From: Owenia fusiformis | Lineage: Eukaryota; Annelida; Polychaeta; Sabellida; Oweniidae | Direction: 5' to 3' | NCBI GenBank assembly: GCA_903813345.2 | Contig: CAIIXF020000009.1 | Location: 36,575,759 to 36,639,758, forward strand | Length of the DNA stretch: 64,000 bases | Part shown: positions 25,079-36,358 of the stretch, one piece after another | Position numbering within the stretch: the stretch's first letter is position 1 | How the letters are laid out: each line of letters opens with the position of its first letter | The notes under the pieces: generated by a model | Databases searched by the model: none | Told to the model about the DNA's origin: nothing | What the model saw: only the letters and a program-made list of their open reading frames with translations | Made by a program: the position numbers and the translations under genes

Positions 25079-28000
25079 TTAACTGGCAGGAGTTTCCTTG
25101 GTAAGATCCTTCTTGAGTGGTCCCATGACATGGTGCTTCTCCTCTGGGGTCTGGAAGCGACCATGACCAAACTTGCTGGATGTATCGATGAACTTCAGCT
25201 TGATGTTCTCGAGTGACTTACGGCTGGTGTGGGTGATCAGAGACTGAAAGAATCAATATAGAAATGTCAATATCAAATTGCACAAGTAGAATATCTCGGG
25301 GAGTGTGGAAATATTTTATGATGAAATGATACATTTCATTGCAAAACAACACTAAAACCACTGTATAGTTATTAAAATCAAAAAATTTAGAACTATTTAA
25401 AGTAAGTTTAATTTTGATTTGAGCTTGTCCTGGCATTTCAAAATATTTCATATTAATTTATTCTTCAAGTACATTCACACCCCTTGCGGTCAAGTACATG
25501 TACAAACAAAATTTTTTTTAACAATTATAATATAATATACTTCAAAATATTTCATATAATATACCTTTCTAAGAGTAATGACCCTCTTCTTGGGTCCCAT
25601 GCAACATCCCTTGATCATGACAAAGTCCTGGTTGACCTCTCCATAATGGGGGAATCCTCCCATGGGGGTAATAGTCTTCTCTGTGATGTCATACTCGGTA
25701 CTGGCGTTGTTCTTCACAACCTGGCAACAAGTAATGAAATAATTAGAAATCTTAATAAGACATATTTGCATAACTCTTTGTATCATATCTATAAATTTTT
25801 ACCTTTGTACAGCTTAAGTCGATTGTTTCTTAGATTTCAGATGTAACAATAAGAATCATATTTAATTTAGCAAATGTTGGTGGCATCAGAAGGAAGGCAG
25901 CATGGAAATCCACATAGTGTTTCAGTATGTCCCTGGCAGGGGACACTATCCAAGTGCTAATCATCATATAAACCACAAGATACAAATGGAGACCTCAACA
26001 AGGCAAGAATTTGCTTACTTTGCCATCCTTGGTGTGGATTCCTTGGCCAATACGGTAGATCTTCTTGTTGACCTCTGTACGGTGATGGTAACCCTTCTGT
26101 CCAGCACGAGCAACAGAGAAGGCAACACGACTTGGATGCCATGCTCCAATACAGGCAACCTTACGCAGACCCTTGTGTGTTTTACGGGGAAGCTTCTTTG
26201 TGTGCCAACGGGAAGTGACACCTGAAATAAAGTAAAATTTCTTGTAAATCACAATATATATCTTTATTATATGAAGGAATATGTTTCTTCTGTGGCATCA
26301 GCAGGAAGGCAGCATGGAAATCCACATAATGTTTCAGTATGTCCCTGGCAGGGGACACAATCCAAGTGCTAATCATCATATAAACCACACAAAATAATCC
26401 ATTTAGACAAGAGCTAGCTTAAATGACAAGCACTCCTAATATACTTTTTTGTTACATCAAGTTCAGAAAATATCATGAACATGTACTTACCATTGTATCC
26501 TTTACCCTTGGTGATACCAATGCAATCAATCATCTCATCCTGACCGAACACCTCGGCGATAGGGACTTGTTTCTCCATCTTCTCACGTGCCCAGTCAACT
26601 TTCTCAGAGACGGTACCACCATTCACCTGGATCTCCATAATGTGAGCCTTCTTCTGGCGTTTCTTCAACAGCTTCATCTATTGACAGAAAAAAAACATGA
26701 CTATGAAGGTATGATTAATACACATACAATGTTTTGTTCTTTAAGAAAAAATGACCTATATATTAACAATATCTGTATCGTATATCTTAGATGACAATAA
26801 AGTTATTTAATACTAAATATTGGGACGATTAAGGTAATGAAAATGAATTATTTGTTTTGGAAAATGCGGTCTGTAGATATTTTGAAAAAAATTAAGCTTT
26901 GGCCCACTCAAGACCTAGAGTAATGAATCCAAAGTTCTTTCTTGGTCTAAATTTCTGGAACATGATATGTATTCAGTTTTTCAAAGGTATGTCAAGAACC
27001 AACTAACCTGGGTGTGGGCAATAACACGAATGACTTTGCAGTACTTCTTCAGTTGAGCAAAGTCTTTCTCAATTTCCTTCTTGCCACTCTCATCTTGCCA
27101 CTTCTTGCTGTACTTGGTGAATGCCTTCTTCTTGGAGGAATACCTTTACAGGGGACAAATATGACAGTCTCATCAAGCTGTTTACAAGAGTGGAAACTGA
27201 GCGATAGCCTCTTCATGAGAACTCAAGATTGGAGACATTGCATGGTTCTGTACTTCCAACAGAGTTGCAAGTCTCATCATGAGGACTCAGAGCGGAGATT
27301 GAGCGCTAGTCTCATCATGTGCATAGCAGGAGTGGAGAACTGACATTAGTTAACATGGAATAGCTCTCCCTACAAGAGGGTTGGAGCACAGATGGGGAAA
27401 GTTCATGTCGGCTGAAAATACAGACATCATCCATCAACCCAAACAAAAGATTTTTAATGAAAATACATTTAATAAATGAAACTTATGTTTTTAGTTAAAA
27501 TAACATTTTCACGATTAAAAAATGTAGGTTTCAATGGCGGTATCACTGCCAATTCATCTTACCAATTCTTGTAGAATCTACGTCTGCATTCCTCACTCAG
27601 ATGCTCAGCAAAGATGGTCTTGAATGATCGCAGACCCTTAGGTGTGTCAATGTATCCGATCACACCAACCACCACCATAGGAGGAGTCTCCAGGATAGTC
27701 ACAGCCTCTACGATCTCCTTCTTGTTGACCTCTGCAAAACAAACAAAAATGTTATAAATTTTCAAATATAGAATTAAATTCTACGCTATCTAGTTTTACT
27801 AGAAATTACTGTAAGTTATTATGCGCTATACCCACTTTGAGACCTTATTAATTTTAGTGCTACCCATAAACATTTTTTTTTTTACTTTTTCTGAACTACG
27901 TTCTCCTATGGACCTCTACAATCCATGTAGTTCAACGTCGTTCTTTTACTATTAGGAATTTTTTCTTGGGGCCATTATTGAGTTTAACCTCCATGCTATT

Positions 28001-31000
28001 CTTTCATTTGATGCAAGTTGTGAATCTATCGAAACCACTTTTCCTCGCTAATATGACACTGATACTTAACAATAATATAAAACCACATTTCATCAGGCGA
28101 TTTCACATAATATTATTGTGTTAAATGTTCATTTTTAATCGTAAAATGAGTCTTATTCTTACCAATTTATGAGACAAATATTTCAACCGGCAATGTCTGT
28201 CTGTGCGTCGCCAAAGTAAACTTGGTCAGCGAAACGAAATTGTTCTTCAATATTGATATTTATTATAACCATCCAGTATGACACGAATCTTTGCTTTATT
28301 CAAACAGCGCGTGTATTCACCCAAGTTTACTCTATTGTTATTTATAAAAACTTTAAAAAGCAATACTCGCAACATTATTGATGCATTTGATTACTGGTAA
28401 TTTCAGCTCAAAGAAATATAGATGTCATTGATTGTGCTAGATTGTGATTGTGTTGAATAATTGTGCCTAAATATTAAATTATGGTAATTGTTTATGGTTT
28501 TCTGCTTGCAAAAACGTACCTAGGAATACACTCAATTGTTTATAACTGGGATCATGTATTTTACTCAGCATACATGCTTTGTAACAATTGTTACATTTTA
28601 ATAACTTCAATGTTTATCGCAAGCCTCCTACAGTATTACAATATTTTGTACTTATACAGGGGTTTCAATAAATATTTTTTCAACAGGCCTTCTGCAATTT
28701 CAACAGGCTGAATTTTTTATCAACCATTCGCCGCTCGCTTCGCTCGCATTCTCGTTCATATTTGCATTTAAATGTTACCACTTAGTAAAACAATAAAATC
28801 AGTATTTTCCTGTCACTTTAATACAAACTGTATGAGCAATATATCTATTTGACTTGTTCATTACTTTGTGTGTTTTTTAAATGTTGACTCATGTAAAGTA
28901 ATAAACTCAATATTCCTTTCTGACACATTATTAATCTCAATGAAATACTGTATAAAGATAAACATTCAATAGTTTGATATGCATTTTTGACTTGTAATAT
29001 TTTATTTGTTTTCAAATTTTGCCCTTTGTGCTTCCTCACCATGATGTAAGATAATACCAAGAAGATCAATTGTATTGATTATACTGTTTGTTTTCAAGTA
29101 CATGTGTAATTGTTAATAATATAGTGTCCATGAAAGTTGACAGGACAGTGATAAAGGTTTTTTGCTACTGACCCATTAGTCTCAAAGCAATGTTGGTTTG
29201 AGAGTAGGTCAATAAAAATGGTGGCCGGATTACAGTAAGATAATTATCTTAGTGTTTCTCTAAAACACTGCTGATTATCTGCCTATTATACTTAGATTTT
29301 GCCTTCACAAGGTAGGCCAATTTATATTCTTTCATTTGATATGTCAAACTAAATTGATTTGTCTCATGTATCAGCAAAATCTCTCATCATTTGGACCGGC
29401 AATTTTTTTCTCAATTTTTTTTCTCTCAAAATTTGAACCGGCGTAACTGGGATTTGAAGCGGCGTTTTCGCCGCCCGCCGGCTGTTATTGAAACCCCAGT
29501 TATATATAGGATAACCGGGGTTCGTTTCGTTTTATGAACTTGTTTCGTTCAGTGTTGCTAACGGCGGTTTATTCCTGAAAGGATTTGCCATTTCGATGTT
29601 ACCGGAACCAGAACAGAGTTTTCTAAACTAAGAAAAAGCCTTCTCACAACATTTTCATAATTATACATCGATGAGGTTACAGGGGGGTAAGTGATGATTT
29701 GTATTTATTCATAAGGTATGTTAGTTCAACAAGTTAAACCTAGTCTGGGCCTTATTTCTTATCTGACATATCTTGTGGCCCGCCCTAGGTTTAACGTCCG
29801 TGCCTATTCGGCCCTTGATGCAAAAAATTTAATAGTGGCCTATGGTAGCGCATGGAATTCTGTGCGTGTTTAATTAATAACTGATTGTGAGAATTTGCAA
29901 CAAATGAAAGCATAGCACGGAAGTTAAACCCAACCACGGCAACAAGAACATTCAGATTAATAAATGAAAGCCGTGGTATTGGGTTTAACTTGTTGAACTA
30001 AAGGTATGTATGCATGCGTTGATCACATTATTTCTGTAACGATACCATCTTATTACGGTTTAATTCGTTCTGCATGTCGAAACCTGCTGAACGATTAAAT
30101 GATCGCATCAAGGGCAAAATCATCATGGAAGTTAGACCTAGCCGGGGCCATAAGACATGTCAGATAAGAAACGAGGCCCAGGCTAGGTCTAATGTTGTTG
30201 GATTACAATCCATGTAACATTTGTTTTATTCATTGTATCATTTCTCAACTTACTTGAGCCAATTCTGTTGACCTCCCTCACAATGTGAGTCATGCCAGCT
30301 TTGTAGCCGATGAATGCGGTCAAATGACAGGGCTTCTTGGCATCATCCTTGGGGAAAGACTTTGCCTTACCACGGTGGCGCGTGCTTCTTTTCTTTGGGA
30401 GGAACCCAAGGGAACCGTGTCTGGGCGCAGAAAATTTTCTGTGAGACTGAAATATACAAGTACATATAAACCAACAAAATAGGAAAATGCTAGCATTTCT
30501 CAAGCGCTGAACAGAGCTATTGGAAACACAATTCAATACTACTGTAAGAGGAATGATATTGGATCATTCACATGGACATTCAACGTCTACATCATCGATT
30601 CTGACTTTTTAGGTCTTTAGAAATAAACTTTCACTGACCCCTGTTACACAGGCCAGTTGAAATGCTTCGTTACGAAGCAATTTGACAAAAAGCTTCGTAA
30701 CGAAGCAATTTTGGGCCAGTGTAACACCTCTGCCTTCGTTAGAAAAGCTTAGTTGATAACGAAGCAATTGAGTAGAAAATTCAACGAAGGTTAGGTCCCA
30801 ACGAAGCTTTTTTGGCCTGTGTAACAGGTAGCTTCGTTAGAAATTGCTTAGTTGGCGGTTTGCGCATGCGCGTAACAAAGAGCACATTCATCATTTTGTA
30901 TTAAATGAGAGGAATTGCGAGGAAAGAACATGTTTTTAAGTACGTATTATTATAATGCTACGTTTTGATTAAAATAATTACCTATTTGCGTCACTGATTG

Positions 31001-32657
31001 ACGCTAACTCAAGCCCTAAACGCCACGTACAAATGTGATTTACCGTCTTTCGTAGCATTTCATTCGATTCCCTGCCTTTCCTCGCATTGATATGACAAAA
31101 AGTATTAAATCTAAAAAAACTCAGGTTCACCGTATATATATACGGTAGCTTTGAAACGTTTATCTGATCTATTTGAGAATAAACCTAGAATATTTAAATG
31201 TCCCTCTTTCGGAAAACTCCGTCTCAAGTGTGGAAGGGTAAACTTTTGAAATTACATAAGATATGCTTACTAAATAGAAAGTTGTGGCATACATGTTTAA
31301 TATTAATTTTTTCTTGCGCCTCGAATAATTATAGCTTGAATGTAGTTCTAAAGGTGTTAATACCATGATACTGATACAATTGCTTCCCGGTGAATCACAT
31401 CAGGGAATTTAGCCGATTTGATTGATTCGAAAATGTCTCTCTTCAGAAATCGTATTCATCAACTGGCTATCGCCCCATTGCAATACTTGTACTAGTCGTT
31501 CCATTATTCTATTCTTCGACGATTTTAAATTGTAATTGAATTTAAACTTCATGTTTAAATATATTGAATTAATTACGTTTCAAAACTTCCGTATACAAAT
31601 ACGGTAAAACCACCTGCGGACAAGGAACGGTGGCCAAAATTGTTTCGTGTCGACAGATATTTGCCACAGAGAGGCTGCATGTTTTAGGCCAGCCCCAAAC
31701 ACTATTGATGTGTCGTAAGACGATGCTTACAACTGATATTCAAGTTTCTTCCTATTTGCGCCATTTCCGAATTCAACAGACGGCTGATGGATTAACATAC
31801 TAATTTATGTCAAACTCACTCAAATATGCATGGAATATTGGCGAAACGGGTAATATTCATATTAAGATGAATTGGTCATGAAATAGTAGTTAAACCACTA
31901 GCCGAACACCAAGATATTTTAGTAATGGCTACACTGTTTGAAATATAACTGAGAAGTCCATTTGGAAATTGAACGTTTTGATATTACATACTAGTCCTCT
32001 GTATAAACCCCAAATCCAATTCCTCCTAGTAATTAACATAGGCCTATTTTTTATTCCATATGTTTCCCAAAGGAAATGATAAAAAATGAAAACAATACTT
32101 GTAATCGTATTGACAGCTGAAATATATAAAAATCGAAATGATAGGAAAAATGTATGGACATGTGTACGGAATGATCACATTCATCTGGCTTTATTTTCCC
32201 GAGAATTTTGAACTAGTCTTTTTCTGTGCTGAATTGTTAAAATAAAGTTTGAAAATTATATTTTTGAGTTTGATCAATGGTCTATATCAAAATAATAAAG
32301 ATATTAATCATAATAAGTGGGTGGGGCAGATGAGTAATGCGCACGCGCAACGAAGCATTTTAAGTGCAGTGTAACATCAAATAATTGCTTCGTTAGGGTT
32401 GGATAAAGCCAGTGTGGACACAATTTTGTCGCTAACCTTCGTTACAAAAATGCTTCGTTAGACTCAACCAAGCAGTGTAACAGGTACCACTGTTCCTCAA
32501 TATTTATACGATATATTGGAAGAAATATTGACATAATTGAACATACCGAAGTAGATAGGTTATTAATGTCTTGAAATAATAGAAGTAAAATGACCGATGG
32601 TATGTATCAAGTCTGATATTTGAAGATAATCGGAGAGAAATTTTTGAGTCTCACCAT
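25079..32657 (-). CDS. RPL3: 60S ribosomal protein L3 (uL3)
   Basis: A core large-subunit protein near the peptidyl transferase centre. Eight exons in transcription order: 32657-32655 (ATG only), 30446-30254, 27731-27563, 27143-27008, 26677-26491, 26221-26019, 25720-25565, 25243-25079. All junctions are GT-AG and in phase. The product is 403 residues, the same length as human RPL3. It starts [18 protein letters not shown] and includes [42 protein letters not shown] and the W-finger region [17 protein letters not shown]. Near-complete identity to animal uL3 leaves no doubt. Introns 5 and 6 each hold a box C/D snoRNA. Intron 1 (2.2 kb) and intron 2 (2.5 kb) are largely transposon-derived. A single-codon first coding exon is typical of animal ribosomal protein genes. 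Confidence 0.98.
25880..25976 (-). ncRNA. SNORD83: Box C/D snoRNA, U83 type (RPL3 intron 6)
   Basis: On the RPL3 sense strand: terminal stem GTGG/CCAC, C box ATGATGA (25967-25961), internal D' CTGA (25925-25922), and D box CTGA (25889-25886), about 97 nt. The 13 bases before box D, TGCTGCCTTCCTT, are perfectly complementary to the conserved 18S rRNA segment AAGGAAGGCAGCA. The fifth base from box D pairs with the A of AAGGA, which as I recall is human 18S A468, the site assigned to SNORD83A/B. Human RPL3 introns host the same snoRNAs, so orthology is very likely. Confidence 0.88.
26291..26389 (-). ncRNA. SNORD83: Box C/D snoRNA, U83 type (RPL3 intron 5)
   Basis: Second copy, about 95% identical to the one in intron 6. 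It has stem TGTGG/CCACA, C box ATGATGA (26379-26373) and D box CTGA (26301-26298). The guide before box D is TGCTGCCTTCCTG; only the base next to box D departs from perfect 18S complementarity, and the base that selects the methylated A is kept. Two copies in consecutive introns parallel the human A/B pair. Confidence 0.88.
27144..27562 (-). other. RPL3 intron 3 with repeated C-box-like motifs
   Basis: On the sense strand, ATGATGAGACT occurs twice and TTGATGAGACT once within about 170 bases, alongside CGCTCTGAGTCC. The pieces look like diverged tandem units (CTC-ATGATGAGACTwGC...). They resemble box C motifs, but I could not find a matching terminal stem and D box, so I do not call a snoRNA. 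Confidence 0.35.
28657..29499. mobile_element. hAT-like element in RPL3 intron 2
   Basis: About 843 bp. It starts CAGGGGTTTCAATAAATATT and ends with the inverted TTATTGAAACCCCAG. The left end carries TTCGCCGCTCGCTTCGCTCG and the right end a GC-rich CGGCGTTTTCGCCGCCCGCC hairpin. A short relative lies at 59169-59342. There is no transposase frame. Confidence 0.65.
29722..30000. mobile_element. MITE with 9-bp target duplication
   Basis: A 279-bp element with perfect terminal repeats: TAGTTCAACAAGTTAAACC at the left and its reverse complement at the right. It is flanked by AAGGTATGT on both sides (29713-29721 and 30001-30009), a 9-bp target duplication as made by Mutator-like and some Merlin-like elements. 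An internal hairpin (CCTAGTCTGGGCC against GGCCCGCCCTAGG) lies next to the left end. It is in RPL3 intron 2. Confidence 0.8.
30125..30200. mobile_element. Inverted fragment of the neighbouring MITE
   Basis: TTAGACCTAGCCGGGGCC...GGCCCAGGCTAGGTCTAATG repeats, in reverse orientation, the hairpin found at the left end of 29722-30000, including the shared ATGTCAGATAAGAAA centre. Confidence 0.65.
30643..32485. mobile_element. Long foldback transposon in RPL3 intron 1
   Basis: About 1.84 kb with ends CCTGTTACACAGGCCAG and the inverted GTGTAACAGGTA. The left 200 bp and right 150 bp are full of GCTTCGTTA / TAACGAAGC words in both orientations (subterminal repeats). The interior has no coding frame that I recognise. 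It makes up most of the 2.2-kb intron between the start codon and the rest of RPL3. Confidence 0.7.
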
Positions 32658-32672
32658 GTTCTCGGCAGATAT

Positions 32673-32688
32673 GGGAAGAGGAAGAAAG
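32673..32688 (-). promoter_or_regulatory. RPL3 5' TOP tract and likely start site
   Basis: On the RPL3 strand the sequence CTTTCTTCCTCTTCCC is an uninterrupted pyrimidine run starting with C. It lies 15 bases before the ATG. This is the 5' terminal oligopyrimidine motif that places ribosomal protein mRNAs under mTOR/LARP1 translational control. It predicts a 5' UTR of about 31 bases. Confidence 0.75.
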
Positions 32689-32926
32689 TTGCGAAAACGA
32701 GGCTGACTTCGCGGACTTTTACGACACCTCCTTCAGACTAGCACAAATATTTAATTTCCACACTATTTTGAGGTCTAAATCATTTATTGTAAACGAAACA
32801 TGAGCGATATTATTTTGCATATCATTGGGAATATTTTTGAGTTAATCCATATTGACTAAAGGTTATCCCAAATGGGTCTTGAAGGTCATCCTCCATTTTT
32901 TTTTGAAAAGTTGATCGGCGAAAACC
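32689..32926. promoter_or_regulatory. Shared RPL3-NDUFB10 promoter region
   Basis: Only about 240 bp separate the RPL3 TOP start from the NDUFB10 ATG, and the genes diverge. No TATA box is placed for either. A bidirectional promoter is inferred from spacing alone. Confidence 0.55.
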
Positions 32927-35900
32927 ATGCCGAGAAGTGGCGATTTACCACCTCCTCCCGAGAATCCCCCTACATATGAGAAGGTTTATAACAAAATATG
33001 GAGTATAATTGATACACCAATTACTACATTTAGAGGTATGTATCATACAATTGAATGCACTTTGCAATTGAAATATTTTTAAAATGATTTTTATTTTTTT
33101 TTTAAATTTTCAAATAAATTTCATTTGAATTGAATTTCAGTATATAGAGCTATAGTCGAATTTTTAAAAAACAAAAACATATTGTCAACACTATTTAGCA
33201 TATGGAAACAATCATGATCATGAAAAAATCATACTTGTTTATGCTGTCTGTCTGACCGCCCATCGGTCTGTTTCCTCCTTAGTTCAACGTGGTTAAACTC
33301 AATAACGGCTTTCTTTACTAATAGGAATTTCCTTGGCTATTATTGAGTTTAACCTCCTTACTTTTCTTTCCTGAGTCGCAAGTTCTTGATCCATCGAAAC
33401 CATTTTCCGCGATAACATGCAACTGATACTTGACAATGATATAAAAACATATAACATCAAGCGAATTAACACAATATTATTGTATTTGTAACAACCCTTG
33501 ATAGCAAGTTGCTACTACGGCCCAGCTATAACCTTTATAGCTCAGTCGGTAGAGCAAAATGAGGCTAAACTTACCAATTTCTAAAATGACATTTATGCCT
33601 GTCCGTCAGAACTTCATAATCATTTGAAAAAAACTGAAATACTGTTCTTATTCCATCAAAAGGAATTCAATTTTACATATAAAGATACTTACCGTGTATT
33701 AGCTGTCTGATTGGGATATAAGGTCAAAATAGTCCCTAATTCATGATATAAATCAGAGAATTTTGAACGTGTGAAAGTTCAGTGATGCACCAACGTTCTG
33801 AATTCTAGAAAACTCTATTTTTGGTCAGGAGTCACTTTCAAAAATCTTTCATTATTTTATTTGAAGAGCACATTGTGCAAGTAATGGAAAATAGACAATT
33901 GAATTACACAACCTATGCTTGAATTAAATTGGGGGAGTCTATGTCTAATAATGTCCTTGTGCTATTTATTTTGGATTTATTTTTCTGACCTATCCAGAAA
34001 GTGATAAAAACTTGAAATTTAAAGGGATATTAACAGGCCCCTGTTTAAAAAGTTCTAGATTTTTGCCCTTAAGCTAATTTGGCAAAATTTAAGCAAATTC
34101 GGCAGAGAATAAGCAAATTTGAAAAGGTTTTCACCAAATTCACCGTTACCGAAAATATTCGAACCCCCCTCCTGTCAAATTCTGGCTACGCCACTGGTAT
34201 AGGTAAGCTAAGTCTTTAGGTACGGTTAACAATAATGTTGAGAGGTTTTAACAAAATGTCTTGTAAATTAAAGAATGGATGCCAATTTTTTGTGGAAAAG
34301 TCATGTTTTCAGATTTTTTTTGTCATAACTCAAAAGGTATTCTATCAATTTGCTTGAATCTTATGATCTAGCTTGAGAGTATGTCATCTTGAAACAGAGT
34401 AGTCATCCACTAATAATGTCCTTGTAATTATGTGACTAAAGTAAAATAATGTGTTTCTCATTTTATTGATTTTCAGAAAAGATTGTAGAGCCACTTCAAG
34501 CCAAAAATAACTACCCATATTATCATAGACAGTACCGTAGGGTGCCAACTATAGACCAATGTGGTACGACTGATGCTGTTTGCCAATATGAGGCTGAATT
34601 ACAGTATAAGAGAGACAAGTAAGAAAATTCAACATGAATGTAATGATATTTTAATTCATACCAAGGGTGTTCACCTTTGGCAGATTTTCTTGTTTAATTT
34701 TTTTTGTGTCACCATTAAAAAATGGTGACATATTGTTATGGTCTCCGTTTTTTTTTTGACAGTGGTTGGCGATTGGCGTCTGTAACAAATTCTTACAGCC
34801 TCCAATGACTTAACAATACTGTTTAGACTGACTTCAATTTTTTTCAAAATCATCTACAAGTTATCAGAAGTTCAAATCTGTCTATAAATTTGACCTTCAA
34901 TGACATTCTCAAGGTCAAAAAAAGATATCACCTTCTCAAGGTCAAAAAGGTCTTTTTTCAACTTGCTTCAAATTGACTAATTTTTTTTCAAAATCCTCTA
35001 CAAGTTATCAGAAGTTCAATCTGACTTAAGATTTGAGATTTGACCTTCAATGACCTTCTCAAGGTCATTGCAGGTCAAAGGTGGTGACATTTTGTCATGT
35101 TAATGCCTTGTCATAAATAATGTTATAATGTACCAGGTATTTTCACCAATCTTACTATTGTAGTTATCTTGATTCTGTTCTTTATATTAAATACAAAATT
35201 GAGTCATGCTGTAATTGAATTTATGCTGATTGTATTCTTATCATTTATCTGTCATTTATTTATTTATATATATTTAATATTTAGAGAGGTTGATTCCCAG
35301 ATTCTACAGATCCTCCGTCAACGTAGAGTAGAGTGCATGGTATGGTATGGAGAAGACAGTAAGGAGAAATGTAAGAGTATAGCCGATGATTATGATGAAG
35401 CAGCCAAGAACTGGTTCATTAAATGTAAGTTTAATGCACTGTAAGTTAAATTGAAGATATCATTTAAGGCAGATCAACCACATATACCTAGTTCAAAAAA
35501 TAGATTTTCTTAAGAATATTATCAAATGCTAGTCATTCGATTTGAGTCTCAATTCCAAAATTTTGGGCTCAAAGAATGTGGGTCAATACTTCAAACAGCT
35601 AAAATTACTCTATTTTTGAGCTATAACAATTAATTTGTGAGAATTGTTTCAGGGAACGTATTTATTTGAGAATATTTGGACCCAAATATCAGGAAAGTTA
35701 TATTATATGATCATATAAAATAGGCATGGTGACAATAAATTTAGCAAGTTGCCTGCAATGTCTAATTCTCTCTTATTCCATTCTGTTTTATAGATGGCGA
35801 CATGGGGGCTTGTCACAAGGTGAAGGATGCCTACATGAAACAGAAACATCGCTTGATTTATGAGAGAAGACACCCTGATTGGGCGGAACGTCAAGGACTT

Positions 35901-35945
35901 CCGGCTAAAGGGCGGCCCCCAATGGAGGTTGAGGCCATGGAATAG
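32927..35945 (+). CDS. NDUFB10: NADH dehydrogenase 1 beta subcomplex subunit 10
   Basis: An accessory subunit of mitochondrial complex I on the intermembrane-space side of the membrane arm. Four exons: 32927-33035, 34477-34618, 35285-35424, 35794-35945, all in phase. The product is 180 residues (human 172). Recognisable blocks are NNYPYYHRQYRRVPTIDQC, QYEAELQYKRD, and QKHRLIYERRHPDW. The four cysteines that form disulfides in the human protein are kept with the same spacing: CX6C (CGTTDAVC) and CX11C (C-MVWYGEDSKEK-C). Like the human protein it has no cleavable presequence that I can see, fitting oxidative import. AATAAA is at 36264-36269. It shares its upstream region with RPL3. Confidence 0.95.
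33278..33500. mobile_element. Degraded foldback repeat in NDUFB10 intron 1
   Basis: TAGTTCAACGTGGTTAAACTC with an inverted partner (TATTATTGAGTTTAACC), then TGATCCATCGAAACCA and more. The same sequence appears, more decayed, in RPL3 intron 2 at about 27917-28140. The ends resemble the 29722-30000 MITE family. Confidence 0.55.
33531..33565 (+). repeat. tRNA-like A-box fragment, possible SINE remnant
   Basis: ATAGCTCAGTCGGTAGAGCA is a perfect tRNA 5' half with an RNA polymerase III A box. No B box, 3' half or anticodon arm follows, so it is not a working tRNA. It may be the head of a truncated tRNA-derived SINE. Confidence 0.45.
34140..34196 (-). mobile_element. Truncated hAT terminus
   Basis: The sequence ends CTGGCTACGCCACTG, whose reverse complement CAGTGGCGTAGCCAG is the classic hAT end; AATTTGACAGGAGGGGGG follows inwards. 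The other end is not evident in the intron. Confidence 0.55.
34698..35118. repeat. GTCACC/GGTGACAT repeat in NDUFB10 intron 2
   Basis: It starts GTCACCATTAAAAAATGGTGACATATTG and ends GGTGACATTTTGTCATGTTAATGCC. Inside, CAAAATCMTCTACAAGTTATCAG and TCTCAAGGTCA blocks are repeated. Relatives are at 39328-39493, 13619-13720 and 58550-58675, which share both ends. Confidence 0.65.
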
Positions 35946-36358
35946 TGTCATGACCATCATTGACTGTATGTATTTAGATAAGGACTTTTGCAGACTAGAC
36001 TAGGTGGACCATCAGGGATTTTTGGACATTACTTTCACACCAAAATATGTATTTATTCAAAGGACTCAGATTTTGCATGCTTTAGGCTGGATTGACAAGA
36101 CCTTTACCAAATGTGTATCGTCAAAAGTCAATGTGAAGCAGGAAATGGAAATTGAATGTTCAACAAAAACACCTATTGCCAATTTGAAGCGTGATTATAG
36201 TTATACTGCCATTAAATATGTAATGTACACAATATGGGATACAATTAATTGGATTGTATTCACAATAAAGTGTTGTTTGTTTTATGAAATATCTGCCTTT
36301 TTTCTTCGTTTTCCAAGTTGCATTTTTATCATTTTGATTTAATTAATTTTCCCTGGAA

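Noticed and set aside
25484-26794. Plus-strand frames opposite RPL3 exons
   Set aside because: They are antisense shadows of conserved RPL3 coding exons.
33531-33603. Functional tRNA gene
   Set aside because: Only the 5' A-box half is present; no anticodon stem, T-loop B box or 3' acceptor half follows.
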